NCBI GenBank assembly: GCA_903928225.1
Contig: CAIYPU010000152.1
Coordinates: 1-34,535 of the forward strand
Direction of reading: 5' to 3'
Source: an uncultured Chlorobiaceae bacterium
GTDB lineage: Bacteria > Bacteroidota > Chlorobiia > Chlorobiales > Chlorobiaceae
Length of the DNA: 34,535 nt
Shown here: positions 1 to 9,490 of the stretch, piece after piece
Layout of the letters: each line of letters starts with the position of its first letter
Numbering within the stretch: the stretch's first letter is position 1
Notes under the pieces: generated by a model
The model's input: the letters and a program-made list of their open reading frames with translations, nothing else
Databases searched by the model: none
What the model was told of the DNA's origin: nothing
Made by a program: the position numbers and the translations under genes

Positions 1-2
1 TG

Positions 3-506
3 AAGCTGACGATCGCGAAATTCTACCGCGTATCGGGCGGCAGCACGCAGCACAAGGGCGTCGTCCCGGACATCGCGATGCCGTCGATGATCGACACGAC
101 GACGATCGGGGAGGACACCTATCCGAGCAGCCTGCCGTGGAACAGTATTTCCCGTTCATTTTTCCAGCCGATCGGAGATGTCACTGCCGAGGATATCGCC
201 ATGCTTCGCCTGAAATTCAGGGAGAGGACGGCGAAAAACCGCGAGTACCAGTCCTACCTGCGTGATTTGGGCGTCCTGGATCAGATCCGCAGGAAGAAAG
301 CCGTCTCGCTGCAGGAAACCGCTTTCAAATCGGAATCGGAATCGATCAAACAGATCGAAAAACAATGGCTGCATGAACCTGATTCGACCAGGAATCCCGG
401 GCGGGATGTAATTCTCAACCAGTCTGCAGCCGTGGTCAACGATCTTTCCAACATCAAGGCTGTGCACAGTCAGACCGTTATCAGGACGATTCCTTCGCTC
501 AACTGA
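3..506 (+). CDS. prc: Tail-specific (C-terminal processing) protease, Prc/S41 family, 3' end only
   Basis: Only the last 167 codons are present; the reading frame is open from the left edge. The stretch KFYRVSGGSTQHKGVVPDI is the conserved end of the S41 serine-protease domain of Prc-type periplasmic proteases, followed by PSMIDTTTIGED and the C-terminal region usual for Prc (DUF3340-like). Family members are exported and degrade or trim proteins by recognising apolar C-termini. The PDZ domain and catalytic Ser/Lys lie upstream of the window. Third codon positions are G or C in 44 of the first 47 codons (to about position 143) but only 14 of the next 25, an abrupt change inside one gene. The protein stays collinear across that point, so there is no frameshift. 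Family call is firm; exact subfamily is inferred. Confidence 0.85.
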   Translation, partial: KLTIAKFYRVSGGSTQHKGVVPDIAMPSMIDTTTIGEDTYPSSLPWNSISRSFFQPIGDVTAEDIAMLRLKFRERTAKNREYQSYLRDLGVLDQIRRKKAVSLQETAFKSESESIKQIEKQWLHEPDSTRNPGRDVILNQSAAVVNDLSNIKAVHSQTVIRTIPSLN

Positions 507-592
507 ACATGGCGGAGGAAGGGCGGGGGAGTGACTGTACCGGGTTTTGATGGAAGTTCACTTTTTATTACTCTTCAGGTAAACCTTCGATT

Positions 593-964
593 ATGATGAA
601 AACAGTCGATCATAAAAATGTGGACGGTTGTCTGGAAAAGTGCAATCATCCCGACATCGTCGGGAAGATGCGTTCCAGCTTGCCCGGTGAAGAGCTTCTC
701 GAAGGGTTGACGCAGCTTTTCAAGGTGCTCGGGGACCATACAAGAATCAGGATCCTCAGTGTTCTCTATCATGCGGAACTCTGTGTCTGTGACCTGACCT
801 CGATCCTTGGAATGAACCAGTCTGCGGTTTCCCATCAGTTGAGGGTGCTGAGGGACGCCAAGATCGTGAAGTCGAGGAAAAAAGGGAAAAATGTGCTCTA
901 CAGCCTTGATGACGCCCATGTTTCCGGTTTGATAACCATGGCCTCGGAGCATGTGCTCGAATGA
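593..964 (+). CDS. ArsR/SmtB-family metal-responsive repressor (CadC/ZiaR type)
   Basis: A 123-residue winged-helix repressor that should release DNA when it binds a divalent metal. It carries both classic metal sites of the family. The alpha3N site is made of N-terminal C13-x3-C17 plus the ELCVCD motif (C64, C66, D67), as in CadC. The alpha5 dimer-interface site has D107, H109, H120 and E123, with the same spacings (2, 11, 3) as SmtB/CadC. The recognition helix is SAVSHQLRVLR. This predicts Cd/Pb/Zn-type sensing rather than arsenic. The next gene on the same strand is a metal permease 70 bp away, and a matching operator lies between the two. Start ATG at 593 or the adjacent ATG at 596. Regulation of its own promoter is unclear because no copy of the operator is visible in 507-592. 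Confidence 0.92.
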   Translation: MMKTVDHKNVDGCLEKCNHPDIVGKMRSSLPGEELLEGLTQLFKVLGDHTRIRILSVLYHAELCVCDLTSILGMNQSAVSHQLRVLRDAKIVKSRKKGKNVLYSLDDAHVSGLITMASEHVLE

Positions 965-984
965 ACCCTTTTTTTTTGTCTTAA

Positions 985-1004
985 ATATGAATATATTTTC
1001 ATAT
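985..1004. promoter_or_regulatory. ArsR/SmtB-type operator between repressor and permease
   Basis: A perfect inverted repeat, ATATGAA (985-991) and TTCATAT (998-1004), separated by 6 bp. This is the form expected for SmtB/CzrA/ZiaR-like repressors. It sits 30 bp before the chosen permease start and overlaps possible promoter boxes (TTAAAT 981-986, GATAAT 1005-1010, 18 bp apart). The site is seen directly; its binding by the upstream regulator is inferred. Confidence 0.6.
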
Positions 1005-1034
1005 GATAATCCATTGGTTATAAAAAAACCGGAA

Positions 1035-2213
1035 ATGAACGAAACCATCAGCATCGTAAACAGCGTCTTTCTCGCATCCTGGAAAGTATTGCTCGATTCA
1101 GCGCCTTTCGTGCTGCTCGGGTTTTTCATGTCCGGCCTGCTCAAGGCTTTTCTTCCCGACAATTTCGTGGCAAGGCATCTGAGCGGCAGAGGTATCGGCA
1201 GCGTCCTCAAGGCGGCATTGCTCGGTGTTCCCATTCCGCTGTGCAGCTGCGGGGTGCTTCCTGCAGCTGCGGGCCTCAGGAAACAGGGCGCAGGAAAAGG
1301 CGCGCTCGCTTCTTTCCTTATTTCTACACCTGAAACCGGCAAGGACGCGATTGCGGTCACCTATGCGCTGCTCGACCCCCTGATGACGATCATTCGTCCG
1401 GTTGTTGCCGTTCTTATGGCTGTGTTTACCGGCATAAGCGTGACATTTTTCGGTGAAGACAGCGAAAACCATATTCAGCCGAAGGAAAGTGGAGAGGCTC
1501 CGGTTTTGGAAACCTGCGGGTCATCCTGTTGCAGTTCTGCCCATGAAATGCATGGAAAGCGGAGGCCTGGTGAAAAATTCAGGGACGGCATGAGCTTCGC
1601 GTTCGGTGATCTGCTTAAGGATGTTGCGGGCTGGCTGTTTATCGGAATACTCATATCCGGGCTGATCTCGGTGTTTGTATCAGAGGAGATGGTTACCCGT
1701 TACCTTTCGAACGAATATCTGGCAATGGTACTGATGTTTCTGCTTTCGGTACCGCTTTACGTCTGCGCCACATCATCCACTCCCATTGTGGCAGCGCTTG
1801 CGCTGAAGGGCATTTCTCCGGGTGCCGCACTGGTTTTTCTTCTTGCGGGTCCTGCAACCAACGCGGCCTCGCTGCCCGTGATCTCAAAAATACTCGGCAG
1901 GAAGGCGATCGTTGCCTATCTGGTTTCGATCATTCTCTTTTCGCTGGCTGCCGGTGTATTCGTCAACCACCTGTACGGTTTCCTCGGCATGGATATCAGG
2001 AACTGGGTCAGCCATGTGAAACACGAAGAAGGTGGGCTTCTTGAAATCGCTTCCTCGATCGTGCTCATCTTGCTGGTAGTAAAATCGTACATGCCGTCGA
2101 AACAATCGCATTCATGCTGTACGGAAACTCATGCGCAGCATGACGGGCATAATGAGCACGCTCACGTAAAAGGACCGCATGAAGAGCATGCCCATTGCGG
2201 GTGCGGGAAATAA
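1035..2213 (+). CDS. SO_0444-family metal efflux permease (UPF0718/DUF318)
   Basis: A 392-residue polytopic membrane protein of the SO_0444 Cu/Zn efflux permease family. Family marks are GVPIPLCSCGVLPAAAGLRKQG (from residue 64), CATSSTPIVAALALKGISPG (from 244) and GPATNAASLPVISK. Two metal-binding stretches are visible: a cytoplasmic loop with C161, C165, C166 and nearby histidines, and a His/Cys-rich tail (residues 359-392). The start at 1035 is chosen because the upstream ATGs at 951 and 987 lie in the repressor gene and inside the operator. It follows the ArsR gene and faces the copA operon, converging with 29 bp between stops. It probably exports Zn, Cd or Cu under control of the neighbouring repressor. 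The metal is not proven by sequence. Confidence 0.88.
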   Translation: MNETISIVNSVFLASWKVLLDSAPFVLLGFFMSGLLKAFLPDNFVARHLSGRGIGSVLKAALLGVPIPLCSCGVLPAAAGLRKQGAGKGALASFLISTPETGKDAIAVTYALLDPLMTIIRPVVAVLMAVFTGISVTFFGEDSENHIQPKESGEAPVLETCGSSCCSSAHEMHGKRRPGEKFRDGMSFAFGDLLKDVAGWLFIGILISGLISVFVSEEMVTRYLSNEYLAMVLMFLLSVPLYVCATSSTPIVAALALKGISPGAALVFLLAGPATNAASLPVISKILGRKAIVAYLVSIILFSLAAGVFVNHLYGFLGMDIRNWVSHVKHEEGGLLEIASSIVLILLVVKSYMPSKQSHSCCTETHAQHDGHNEHAHVKGPHEEHAHCGCGK

Positions 2214-2242
2214 ATACCGAAACCTTCGGAGCTAACGGCAGT

Positions 2243-4519
2243 TCAGAGCTTTTTCGCCCTCAGGCGTAACGAGTTGCTTACAACCGAGACGCTGCTTCCG
2301 GCCATTGCGATTCCGGAAAAGACAGGATTGAGGAAAATTCCCAGGACCGGGTAGAGCGCCCCTGCCGCCACTGGTATGCCGATGATGTTGTAGATGAACG
2401 CCCAGAAAAGGTTCTGGCGGATTATGTTCATGGTTGCCCGCGAAAGTTTTATCGCCTGGGCTATTTTACGGATGTCTCCCTTGAGGAGCGTTATTCCTGC
2501 CGATTCTATCGCGATATCGGTTCCGGTCGCCATGGCGATCCCCACATCGGCGATGGCGAGTGCCGGGGCGTCGTTGATCCCGTCCCCGGCCATCGTCACT
2601 TTCCGCTGCTCAGCCTGTATGCTCCTGATGATATCGGCTTTTTCCGCCGGCAGGATGTCAGCATGCACCTCGTCGATTCCAGCCTGCGCTGCGATATAGT
2701 CTGCGGCTGCCCGGTTGTCCCCTGTAAGCATGATGACCCTCAGACCCATGTTATGGAGGTCGGCAACCGATTCTTTCGCTTCCGGCTTGAGGGTATCGCT
2801 CAAGGCGATGAGCCCCCTGGCAGTTCCGTTTTCTTCGACCATGACCACGGTTTTGCCCTGGCGCTGCAGTCGCATGACGTCAGCGATCTGTTTTTCTTTT
2901 TCATCCGGTTTGCGGACGGAAACGGAAACTCCCGACAGGTTTCCCCTCACGCCTATTCCTTCGAGGGCTTCGAAAGATGAGGCTTCTTCGAGCATGATTT
3001 TTTCCTGCTCCGCTTTTTCGATGACAGCCCTGGCAAGAGGGTGCTCCGAACGGCGTTCCAGGCTTGCGGAGAGTTGGAGTATCCGGCTTTCACCGGTTGT
3101 GCCGTCCAGCGGCAGGATATCCGAAACCACGATATTGCCGGTGGTTATGGTCCCGGTTTTATCGAGGACCACGGTGTCGATCGTGCTGAGCTTCTCGAGG
3201 CTTTCGGCATTCCTGACGAGGATGCCGTATTCCGCTCCCTTGCCGATCCCGACGATGATCGCCGTAGGCGTTGCAAGGCCGAGCGCGCAGGGACAGGCAA
3301 TGACGAGGATGCCGACCAGTCCCATTATCCCGAAGGAGAGCGCCTGTGAAAAGCCGATGAAATAGGAGCCTGCGGTAAGCCAAACGACAAAACAGGCCGC
3401 AGCGATGACGAGTACGGCCGGAACGAAAATTCCCGCCACCCTGTCGGCGACGTTCTGGATCGGCGCTTTTGAGCCCTGGGCATCCTCGACCATCCTGATT
3501 ATCCTTGCAAGAAGCGTATCCCTGCCTATTTTCGTGGCCGTAAAGGTAAATGAGCCCTGTTTGTTGATCGTGCCGCCGATTACCGTGTCACCGGATTTTT
3601 TGTCTACCGGCAGCGGTTCACCCGAAACCATCGATTCGTCAAGAGACGAACTGCCATCGGTTATGATGCCGTCCACGGGGATTTTCGCGCCGGGTTTTAC
3701 AATGACCAGGTCACCGGTCCTCACCTCTTCGAGGGGAAGCTCGATCTCCTTTCCCATCCTGCGGACAAGGGCGGATTTAGCCTGGAGGCCGACAAGCTTT
3801 TCGATCGCGTAGCCGGTTTTCATTTTCGAGCGGGCTTCGAGGTATTTGCCCAGCAGCACGAAGCCGATAACGACGATGGTGGCATCGAAATAGGTATAGT
3901 CCGGTATCTGCAGCAACATTGAAAGCTGTGGAAAGAGTGTGATGATTGTGCTGTAAAGGTATGCGGTGAGCGTGCCGATGCCAATGAGCGTGTCCATGTT
4001 CGCCGCGCCATTGCGAACGAACATGACAATGCCGTGAAGAAAGGGTTTTCCGATGCCGAACACCATCCATGTTGCAATGGCCATGGTGACGATGTTGAGC
4101 GTTTCCATGGGAAACGGAAGGTTCGGAACCGGGGGGATGATTTTCGCTGCTACGTCCCAGAGCATGAGCAGAAAAACGAGCAGAGCAAGGGGGAGCGATA
4201 ATTCGACTTTAGCCAGCTGCTCTGCAAGCTCCCGCTCCTTCTCTTCTTTTTTCAGTGCAGCATTTACTGCCGGATATGTCCCGGCTTGAGAGGCTTTCGG
4301 TTCAAGGGTCTCCGATGCAAGGCTGTATCCGAATCTTTCCAGGACATCGTTGAGCCTGCTGTCCGGGAGCGGTTTATCCAGGAAATCAATCCGGGCGGTT
4401 TCCGTCGCAAGGTTGACATCGGCCCGGGCTATTCCCTCGATTTTCGAAAGCTTTTTAGCTACGATTGCCGCACAGCTTGCGCAGTGCATGCCTTTTACGG
4501 CATATGTCGCGGTATTCAT
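2243..4519 (-). CDS. copA: Copper-exporting P1B-type ATPase CopA
   Basis: A 758-residue P-type ATPase. In order: N-terminal heavy-metal domain with GMHCASC (C13, C16), membrane helices, the CPC metal-transport motif (residues 409-411, in IACPCALGL), the phosphorylation motif DKTGT (453-457), SEHPLARAV with the conserved His-Pro, [11 protein letters not shown], and a C-terminal helix with [18 protein letters not shown] plus the C-terminal MAGSS pattern is the CopA (Cu+) type. An in-frame ATG lies further up at 4564. The start at 4519 is preferred because its ATG overlaps the stop of the DUF305 gene (ATGA at 4516-4519) and directly precedes the metal domain. It is the last gene of a three-gene copper operon. 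Confidence 0.95.
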   Translation of the reverse strand: MNTATYAVKGMHCASCAAIVAKKLSKIEGIARADVNLATETARIDFLDKPLPDSRLNDVLERFGYSLASETLEPKASQAGTYPAVNAALKKEEKERELAEQLAKVELSLPLALLVFLLMLWDVAAKIIPPVPNLPFPMETLNIVTMAIATWMVFGIGKPFLHGIVMFVRNGAANMDTLIGIGTLTAYLYSTIITLFPQLSMLLQIPDYTYFDATIVVIGFVLLGKYLEARSKMKTGYAIEKLVGLQAKSALVRRMGKEIELPLEEVRTGDLVIVKPGAKIPVDGIITDGSSSLDESMVSGEPLPVDKKSGDTVIGGTINKQGSFTFTATKIGRDTLLARIIRMVEDAQGSKAPIQNVADRVAGIFVPAVLVIAAACFVVWLTAGSYFIGFSQALSFGIMGLVGILVIACPCALGLATPTAIIVGIGKGAEYGILVRNAESLEKLSTIDTVVLDKTGTITTGNIVVSDILPLDGTTGESRILQLSASLERRSEHPLARAVIEKAEQEKIMLEEASSFEALEGIGVRGNLSGVSVSVRKPDEKEKQIADVMRLQRQGKTVVMVEENGTARGLIALSDTLKPEAKESVADLHNMGLRVIMLTGDNRAAADYIAAQAGIDEVHADILPAEKADIIRSIQAEQRKVTMAGDGINDAPALAIADVGIAMATGTDIAIESAGITLLKGDIRKIAQAIKLSRATMNIIRQNLFWAFIYNIIGIPVAAGALYPVLGIFLNPVFSGIAMAGSSVSVVSNSLRLRAKKL

Positions 4520-5097
4520 GGCAACGGATTGGTGTCGATGACGTTGAACCATGCTTTTCTCCATTCCCTGAGCATTCCGATGCCGTTGTGAAGGAACAGT
4601 TCTACAGCATCGGCATTGTCGAGGATTTCGCTTCGGCTCGATTTCAGCCGGATTTCCCGTGTCATGCGGATGCCATTTTCATGGTGTGCGATCAGGGCAT
4701 TGAGGAAGCGCAGGTCAAACGTGCGGTCAACTTTTCCGAGATGAGCTACCCCTGGGTCCTGAACCTTCCTGCTGTTGCCATACCACTCATTTTTCCATCG
4801 GTAGAGTTCGTTTATCGCAATCGGCTCATTTTTCAGAATATCGGAGGTCAGGGCGGTTATTTCTTTCCTGCCGCTTTTTGATGCCTGTAACGCCAGCAGC
4901 ATCGCTCCGCGGTGATGAGCAATCATTGCGTCGAGATACCGCTGATCCAGCCATTTATCAGGCGATCCCAGGTCCATGGTATTTTTATCATACATGGACG
5001 AACGGTACTGTGGAGTCAGCCAGTAGCCTGTTCCAATGCCGATCACGCACGATACGATCATCAGTGCTATGGCCAGAGAGAGCGAAATTTTTCGCAT
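4516..5097 (-). CDS. DUF305-domain protein, membrane-anchored, copper-operon partner
   Basis: A 193-residue protein with one N-terminal membrane anchor or uncleaved signal (residues 4-27) and an exported DUF305 domain. Two repeated motifs are plain: MIAHHRGAM (58-66) and LIAHHENGI (135-143), giving His pairs 61/62 and 138/139. DUF305 proteins are ferritin-like helical bundles often found beside copper genes; their biochemical role is not settled. The gene lies 31 bp downstream of the HMA-TauE-cupredoxin gene and overlaps copA by ATGA, so the three are very likely cotranscribed and the last two translationally coupled. A role in periplasmic copper binding is inferred from context and the His-rich motifs. 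Confidence 0.88.
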   Translation of the reverse strand: MRKISLSLAIALMIVSCVIGIGTGYWLTPQYRSSMYDKNTMDLGSPDKWLDQRYLDAMIAHHRGAMLLALQASKSGRKEITALTSDILKNEPIAINELYRWKNEWYGNSRKVQDPGVAHLGKVDRTFDLRFLNALIAHHENGIRMTREIRLKSSRSEILDNADAVELFLHNGIGMLREWRKAWFNVIDTNPLP

Positions 5098-5128
5098 GTT
5101 CAGATGATGTTATGAAACAGTCAAGCTG

Positions 5129-6469
5129 CTATCTGACGACGATCACGCCACGCGGAACGCCCATGGCGCAGGTTATCCTGTAACTGCCTGCCTTTTCTGG
5201 AGTGAACTGCATGACGATTTTTTTCCCTTTGACAATAGGTTCCGGTCTGTCCCACAAGCCGGGAACCAGAATAGTGCTCATGCATCCGTAGCTTGTTTCG
5301 ACCGGATAGACTTCGAGCCGAACCTTCTGCCCTTTTTTTACAGTGAAGGTGTTGGGTGAGATGTCCCTTGCATCTGAATAGACGGTAGAGAGCAGTACCG
5401 AGTTCTGAGGTGGAGGCACAGCCGGAACCGGAGCTGATGCCCTCGGTCCTGTTATGCCCGTCTGAGGGCCGAATTGAACGGCGAGGTTCCAGATGACAAA
5501 ACAAAGTACAACAATTCCCGATGTTTTCAGGAATATCGGGGCGGTTTTTCCGTTCGTTGAAAGTTTCGAACTGAGCATGCCGATTCCAAGAAGTGCAGGC
5601 ATGGTCCCGATAACGAAACAGACCATCATCAGCATGCCATGCAGGGCATTGCCCGAAAGCACTGCTGCCCCTTCTGCAATCAGGGTGAACCCGCACGGTA
5701 TGAAGAGCGTGAGAAATCCTGTCGTGAAAGGATCGAAAGTCCATCTTCCGTTGCCGATATTCCTGACAATACGGGATAATGTTTCCGGAAGGGGAAGGCT
5801 GAGGTGAGACAGGGACGAAAAACCTGCAATCCTCAGTGAGAGCCCGATCATCATTATGGAAACAGCCATGATGGATGCATTGTAGATAACCGGTGATATT
5901 CTGACGCTTTCACCTGCATATCCGAGCAGTGCCCCGAACAATCCGTACGACAGTATACGGCCGGAATTAAAAAAAAGGTGGGGACGGATGTTGGCGGTTA
6001 AACCGTTCCTGTTGCCATGTTTTTCAAGCCAGCGTGCAGTGCCGGTCAGAACGATGCTTCCTGTAAGGGCCGCACAACTCGAGACGCCTGCCAGAAGGCC
6101 GAAAAGCAAAAACGCACCATAACCGCTGTCACCTGAAACCATGACAGGCGGGGATATTCCCCTTCCGGCTATCACATAGAATAACACTGAAATGGCAATG
6201 ACAAGTATGGCCGGTTTCCAGTAATTCTGGACGCTGAAAGGCCGGGCGGCGGATGAGAGTTCGTGGAGTTCATAACCTTTATCTGCAAGCAATTCATTGA
6301 GACGGTTGCATTCGGGTTCTTTTCCTTCATATTCCACCGTGACCGTATTTGTTGAAACGGATGCCGTGGCATTGGTTATACCCGGCAGTTTCAGAAGCGT
6401 CCGCTCTATGATCAGGCTGCAGGATGGACAGTGCATTCCTGTTATGCCATACCGGTGGTATCGGTTCAT
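5129..6469 (-). CDS. HMA - TauE/SafE membrane - cupredoxin fusion protein (copper handling)
   Basis: A 446-residue protein joining three modules. Residues 5-72 are a heavy-metal-associated domain with GMHCPSC (C14, C17). Residues about 85-335 are a TauE/SafE or DsbD-like membrane block with helix cysteines at SSCAALTG (C132) and FIPCGFTL (C259). Residues about 355-446 are a cupredoxin-like domain with GCMST (C396) and ITCAMG (C434). Proteins of this arrangement occur next to copper ATPases. A role in passing Cu+ or electrons between a cytoplasmic HMA domain and an outside cupredoxin is an inference. It is the first gene of the operon with the DUF305 gene and copA. No clear sigma70 promoter or copper-repressor box was recognised upstream (6470-6600). 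Confidence 0.85.
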   Translation of the reverse strand: MNRYHRYGITGMHCPSCSLIIERTLLKLPGITNATASVSTNTVTVEYEGKEPECNRLNELLADKGYELHELSSAARPFSVQNYWKPAILVIAISVLFYVIAGRGISPPVMVSGDSGYGAFLLFGLLAGVSSCAALTGSIVLTGTARWLEKHGNRNGLTANIRPHLFFNSGRILSYGLFGALLGYAGESVRISPVIYNASIMAVSIMMIGLSLRIAGFSSLSHLSLPLPETLSRIVRNIGNGRWTFDPFTTGFLTLFIPCGFTLIAEGAAVLSGNALHGMLMMVCFVIGTMPALLGIGMLSSKLSTNGKTAPIFLKTSGIVVLCFVIWNLAVQFGPQTGITGPRASAPVPAVPPPQNSVLLSTVYSDARDISPNTFTVKKGQKVRLEVYPVETSYGCMSTILVPGLWDRPEPIVKGKKIVMQFTPEKAGSYRITCAMGVPRGVIVVR

Positions 6470-6698
6470 CGTTCGCTGTATATTTACGGTTGATCAGTAT
6501 ATGTCGGATAATTACATGTGGCTTGCATCGAAACATTTCACTATTGTTAATCTACTTCCGGAGGAGATAAAAGGTTTCAATTGAGGTTGTTTTTTAGCTC
6601 GGGTTATGTTTGCGTGTGTCAACCCGGGCAATCGGAGTCCGGATCAAATAAAAGAGGTGCTCTTCAATGGTCATGAAAGATTTTACCGAAAATCAATG

Positions 6699-7430
6699 AT
6701 GAAGAACATAAAGGTAACGGTCGAGTACGACGGGACAGGTTTTGCGGGCTGGCAGCGTCAGCAGGGAGGCATAGCAACCGTGCAGGGAGAGATCGAGAAA
6801 ATCCTGCGGATGATTCTGCAGGAGCCCGTATCTCTCGTTGCGGCAGGCAGGACCGACAGGGGAGTGCATGCGAGGGCCCAGGTTGCGAATTTTTTCACCG
6901 CATCGCCAATGGAGCCTTCGAGAATCGCTCACTCCCTGAATTCGCTGCTTCCCGATACCATCAGGATTTGTGAGATATCCGAAGTTCCCCTGGATTTTCA
7001 TGCGAGGTTCAGCGCAAAGGACCGCCAGTACCGGTATTATCTGATCGAGCATCCATCGGCACTTTATGGGCGTTTTTCCGGATGCTCCTTCGGAAATCTC
7101 GATCTCGGGCGCATGTGCGAGATAGCCTCGGCTGTTGAGGGAGTCCATGATTTTACGGCTTTTTCGAGACCGGACCGTGACAATGAAGGCCGATACTGCG
7201 ACGTCAGTGAGTGTAGGTGGGGCCGTTCAGGCCGGGCCCTTGTTCTGCGGATCACCGCCAACAGGTTTCTGAGAAGCATGGTCCGTTATCTCGTTGCCGC
7301 CATGGTGAGTGCAGGCAGAGGTGATTTTTCCTCCATGCAGTTCCGTCAGATGCTCGATGCCGGGATTTTTACCGGAACTTTTCAGCCGGCCTCGCCTAAC
7401 GGGCTGTTTCTTTGGCAGATAACCTACTGA
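6699..7430 (+). CDS. truA: tRNA pseudouridine synthase A (TruA)
   Basis: A 243-residue TruA that makes pseudouridine at positions 38-40 of tRNA anticodon stems. The N-terminal VTVEYDGTGFAGWQRQ and the catalytic AAGRTDRGVHARAQV (nucleophile D53) are intact, as are the mid-protein FHARFSAKDRQYRYY and the C-terminal FLRSMVRYLV segment. ATGs occur in tandem at 6696 and 6699; the second is used here by comparison with family N-termini. The frame is also open back to 6606, but that extension does not resemble TruA. It stands alone, with no obvious operon partner. An 8-bp dyad with one mismatch around 6598-6627 lies upstream; its meaning is unknown. Confidence 0.95.
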   Translation: MKNIKVTVEYDGTGFAGWQRQQGGIATVQGEIEKILRMILQEPVSLVAAGRTDRGVHARAQVANFFTASPMEPSRIAHSLNSLLPDTIRICEISEVPLDFHARFSAKDRQYRYYLIEHPSALYGRFSGCSFGNLDLGRMCEIASAVEGVHDFTAFSRPDRDNEGRYCDVSECRWGRSGRALVLRITANRFLRSMVRYLVAAMVSAGRGDFSSMQFRQMLDAGIFTGTFQPASPNGLFLWQITY

Positions 7431-7491
7431 ACCCAGTTCAATTGTTCGCTATTTTCCCGTGTAGTTATTGTATTAATCAGGAACTGTTTTT

Positions 7492-9297
7492 ATGTTAAAG
7501 TTTCGTCTTTGGTCTCCCGTTCGACTTTTCAGCTTCCGGTTCCGATACTTAAAGAATATGCCGCTTGTGAATATCAGATTTTATTATAAGGGTTTAAAGG
7601 TTTTTCTGCTGCTGGCGTGCGCATGGTTGGCGCTTCCGGTTTTATCCAGCAACGCCTTGGCGGAAGAAAGGGGCGGAACAGGCAGGTCATCGGTATCAGA
7701 TATTCTCGACAGTCTCGTCAATGTAACCTATTTCAAAGACGAGTACTTTTCCTCCTCTTCAAGAGAAGCCGACAAATTTGGTTTCCCCTCAACTTTTGTT
7801 CCCCAGTACAGCGACTCGGTTTATGCTTCAAGAATTGCTGCCTTGCGGAGAAAAACCCCTTTCAACCTTGTATACAACGATCCGGTCAAAGGGTTTATTA
7901 AAGTCTATTCGGTTGACAAAAGGAATTCGATGTCCAAAATCATCGGATTGTCAAAAGTTTATTTCCCTCTTTTCGAAGAAAAACTCGACAAGTACAATGT
8001 GCCTCTCGAGATGAAGTATCTGGCCATTGTCGAGTCCGCATTGAATCCAACGGCTGTTTCTCCTGCCGGGGCGAAAGGTTTGTGGCAATTCATGTACGGA
8101 ACCGGAAAGATCTACGGCCTCCAGTCATCCTCCTACATCGAAGACCGTTTCGACCCCTACAAGGCGACGACCGCTGCAGCAAGGCATCTCAGGGACCTCT
8201 ACAATATTTACGGCGACTGGTTCCTCGTCCTTGCGGCATACAATGCCGGACCGGGAAATGTGAACAAGGCTATAAGAAGGGCGGGCGGCATCAAGGATTA
8301 CTGGGCCATTTATGATTATCTGCCTGCCGAAACAAGAGGCTATGTTCCGGCATTCATTGCCGTGAACTATCTCATGAACCATTACAGGGACCACAACATC
8401 CGTCCTGTGGAGCCGGGATACCTTTATCAGGATGTCGATACCCTCAGGACATCGCATTTCCTCTCTTTCGACCAGATCAGCGGAGTGCTCGGCATTTCGA
8501 ACCGGGACCTCCAGTTCCTCAACCCCCAGTACAAACTTGGGGTCATTCCCGCCTCTGCCGCTATTACTCCCAATGTGCTCAGGCTTCCGAGAAAGTACAT
8601 ATCCCAGTTCCAGAACCGCGAACAGGAAATTTATGCCTACAAATCCCCGAGTGCCCTCGAACAGGAGATGCTTCTTGCCAGGGTTGAAGGCAACAGTCGG
8701 AGAGGTGTGGAACCTTCAGGAGAGAAAACCGAAAAGGTTCATGTCGTTCAGGAAGGTGAGTCCCTCGGTTCCATTGCAAGAATGTACAGGACCTTTGTCA
8801 GTCAGCTGATCGTATGGAACAACCTGAAGGATGCTGATGTGACCCCCGGACAGAAGCTTGTCGTATTTGGCGGATCGGACAATACCATTTCCTTCGCTTC
8901 CCGCAGGGAGAGGAATGATTCGGGTCGCGGGGATGAAGAGGTATCATCGTCCGTCAGGAAGAAAATTGTCGTGCACAAGGTGGGGCGTCGCGAAACGCTT
9001 GCCTCGATTGCCCGCAGGTACCATACGACAGTATCGAGAATAATGGCCATCAATGGCCTGAAGAATTCCCGCTCGCTTGCTGCCGGTAAACGTCTTAAAG
9101 TTGAAACTGAAGTAGTTGTCCGTAAATCCAGCCGAACATCCTCCCGTCATGCCGTTGTTTCGAAAGGACGGCACAGCCGGTCGCTCAAGCATGCAAGGAA
9201 TGCCCGGAATGAAGGGAAGCACAAGATCGTCCGCAAGGGCAGGAAAGGAAAAACCTCAGCTGCAGTACCTGCCAAGAAAAAGAAGCGCAGAAGATAA
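7492..9297 (+). CDS. Membrane-bound lytic murein transglycosylase D-like protein with two LysM domains
   Basis: A 601-residue exported peptidoglycan-cleaving enzyme. There is a hydrophobic signal segment at residues 36-57 ending near SSNALAEE. The SLT/GH23 domain starts at about residue 165 with catalytic Glu181 in YLAIVESALNPTAVS, followed by GAKGLWQFM and AAYNAGPGNVN. Two LysM peptidoglycan-binding domains follow at about 417-462 and 494-540. A very basic Lys/Arg/Ser-rich tail (548-601) may bind the wall or nucleic acids. The ATG at 7492 has AGGAA 8 bp upstream; an alternative start at 7558 would give a more standard signal peptide length. The domain layout matches MltD, though the basic tail is unusual. 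Confidence 0.92.
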   Translation: MLKFRLWSPVRLFSFRFRYLKNMPLVNIRFYYKGLKVFLLLACAWLALPVLSSNALAEERGGTGRSSVSDILDSLVNVTYFKDEYFSSSSREADKFGFPSTFVPQYSDSVYASRIAALRRKTPFNLVYNDPVKGFIKVYSVDKRNSMSKIIGLSKVYFPLFEEKLDKYNVPLEMKYLAIVESALNPTAVSPAGAKGLWQFMYGTGKIYGLQSSSYIEDRFDPYKATTAAARHLRDLYNIYGDWFLVLAAYNAGPGNVNKAIRRAGGIKDYWAIYDYLPAETRGYVPAFIAVNYLMNHYRDHNIRPVEPGYLYQDVDTLRTSHFLSFDQISGVLGISNRDLQFLNPQYKLGVIPASAAITPNVLRLPRKYISQFQNREQEIYAYKSPSALEQEMLLARVEGNSRRGVEPSGEKTEKVHVVQEGESLGSIARMYRTFVSQLIVWNNLKDADVTPGQKLVVFGGSDNTISFASRRERNDSGRGDEEVSSSVRKKIVVHKVGRRETLASIARRYHTTVSRIMAINGLKNSRSLAAGKRLKVETEVVVRKSSRTSSRHAVVSKGRHSRSLKHARNARNEGKHKIVRKGRKGKTSAAVPAKKKKRRR

Positions 9298-9490
9298 TAC
9301 ATGATGTTGTTTGTGCGTATATATTCTGTGGGATTTTGCTGGTATTCCTGGCTATTTCTCTGAGGCAATTGCAGATATCCCTCTATATTTAAAAGAATTT
9401 TATTATCTTGTGCCTTTTAAAATGAAGGTGAATGATCGGTACTGGAAACGGCGGTATTCATTAATCAAAAAATGAGAATCATTAAAACGT

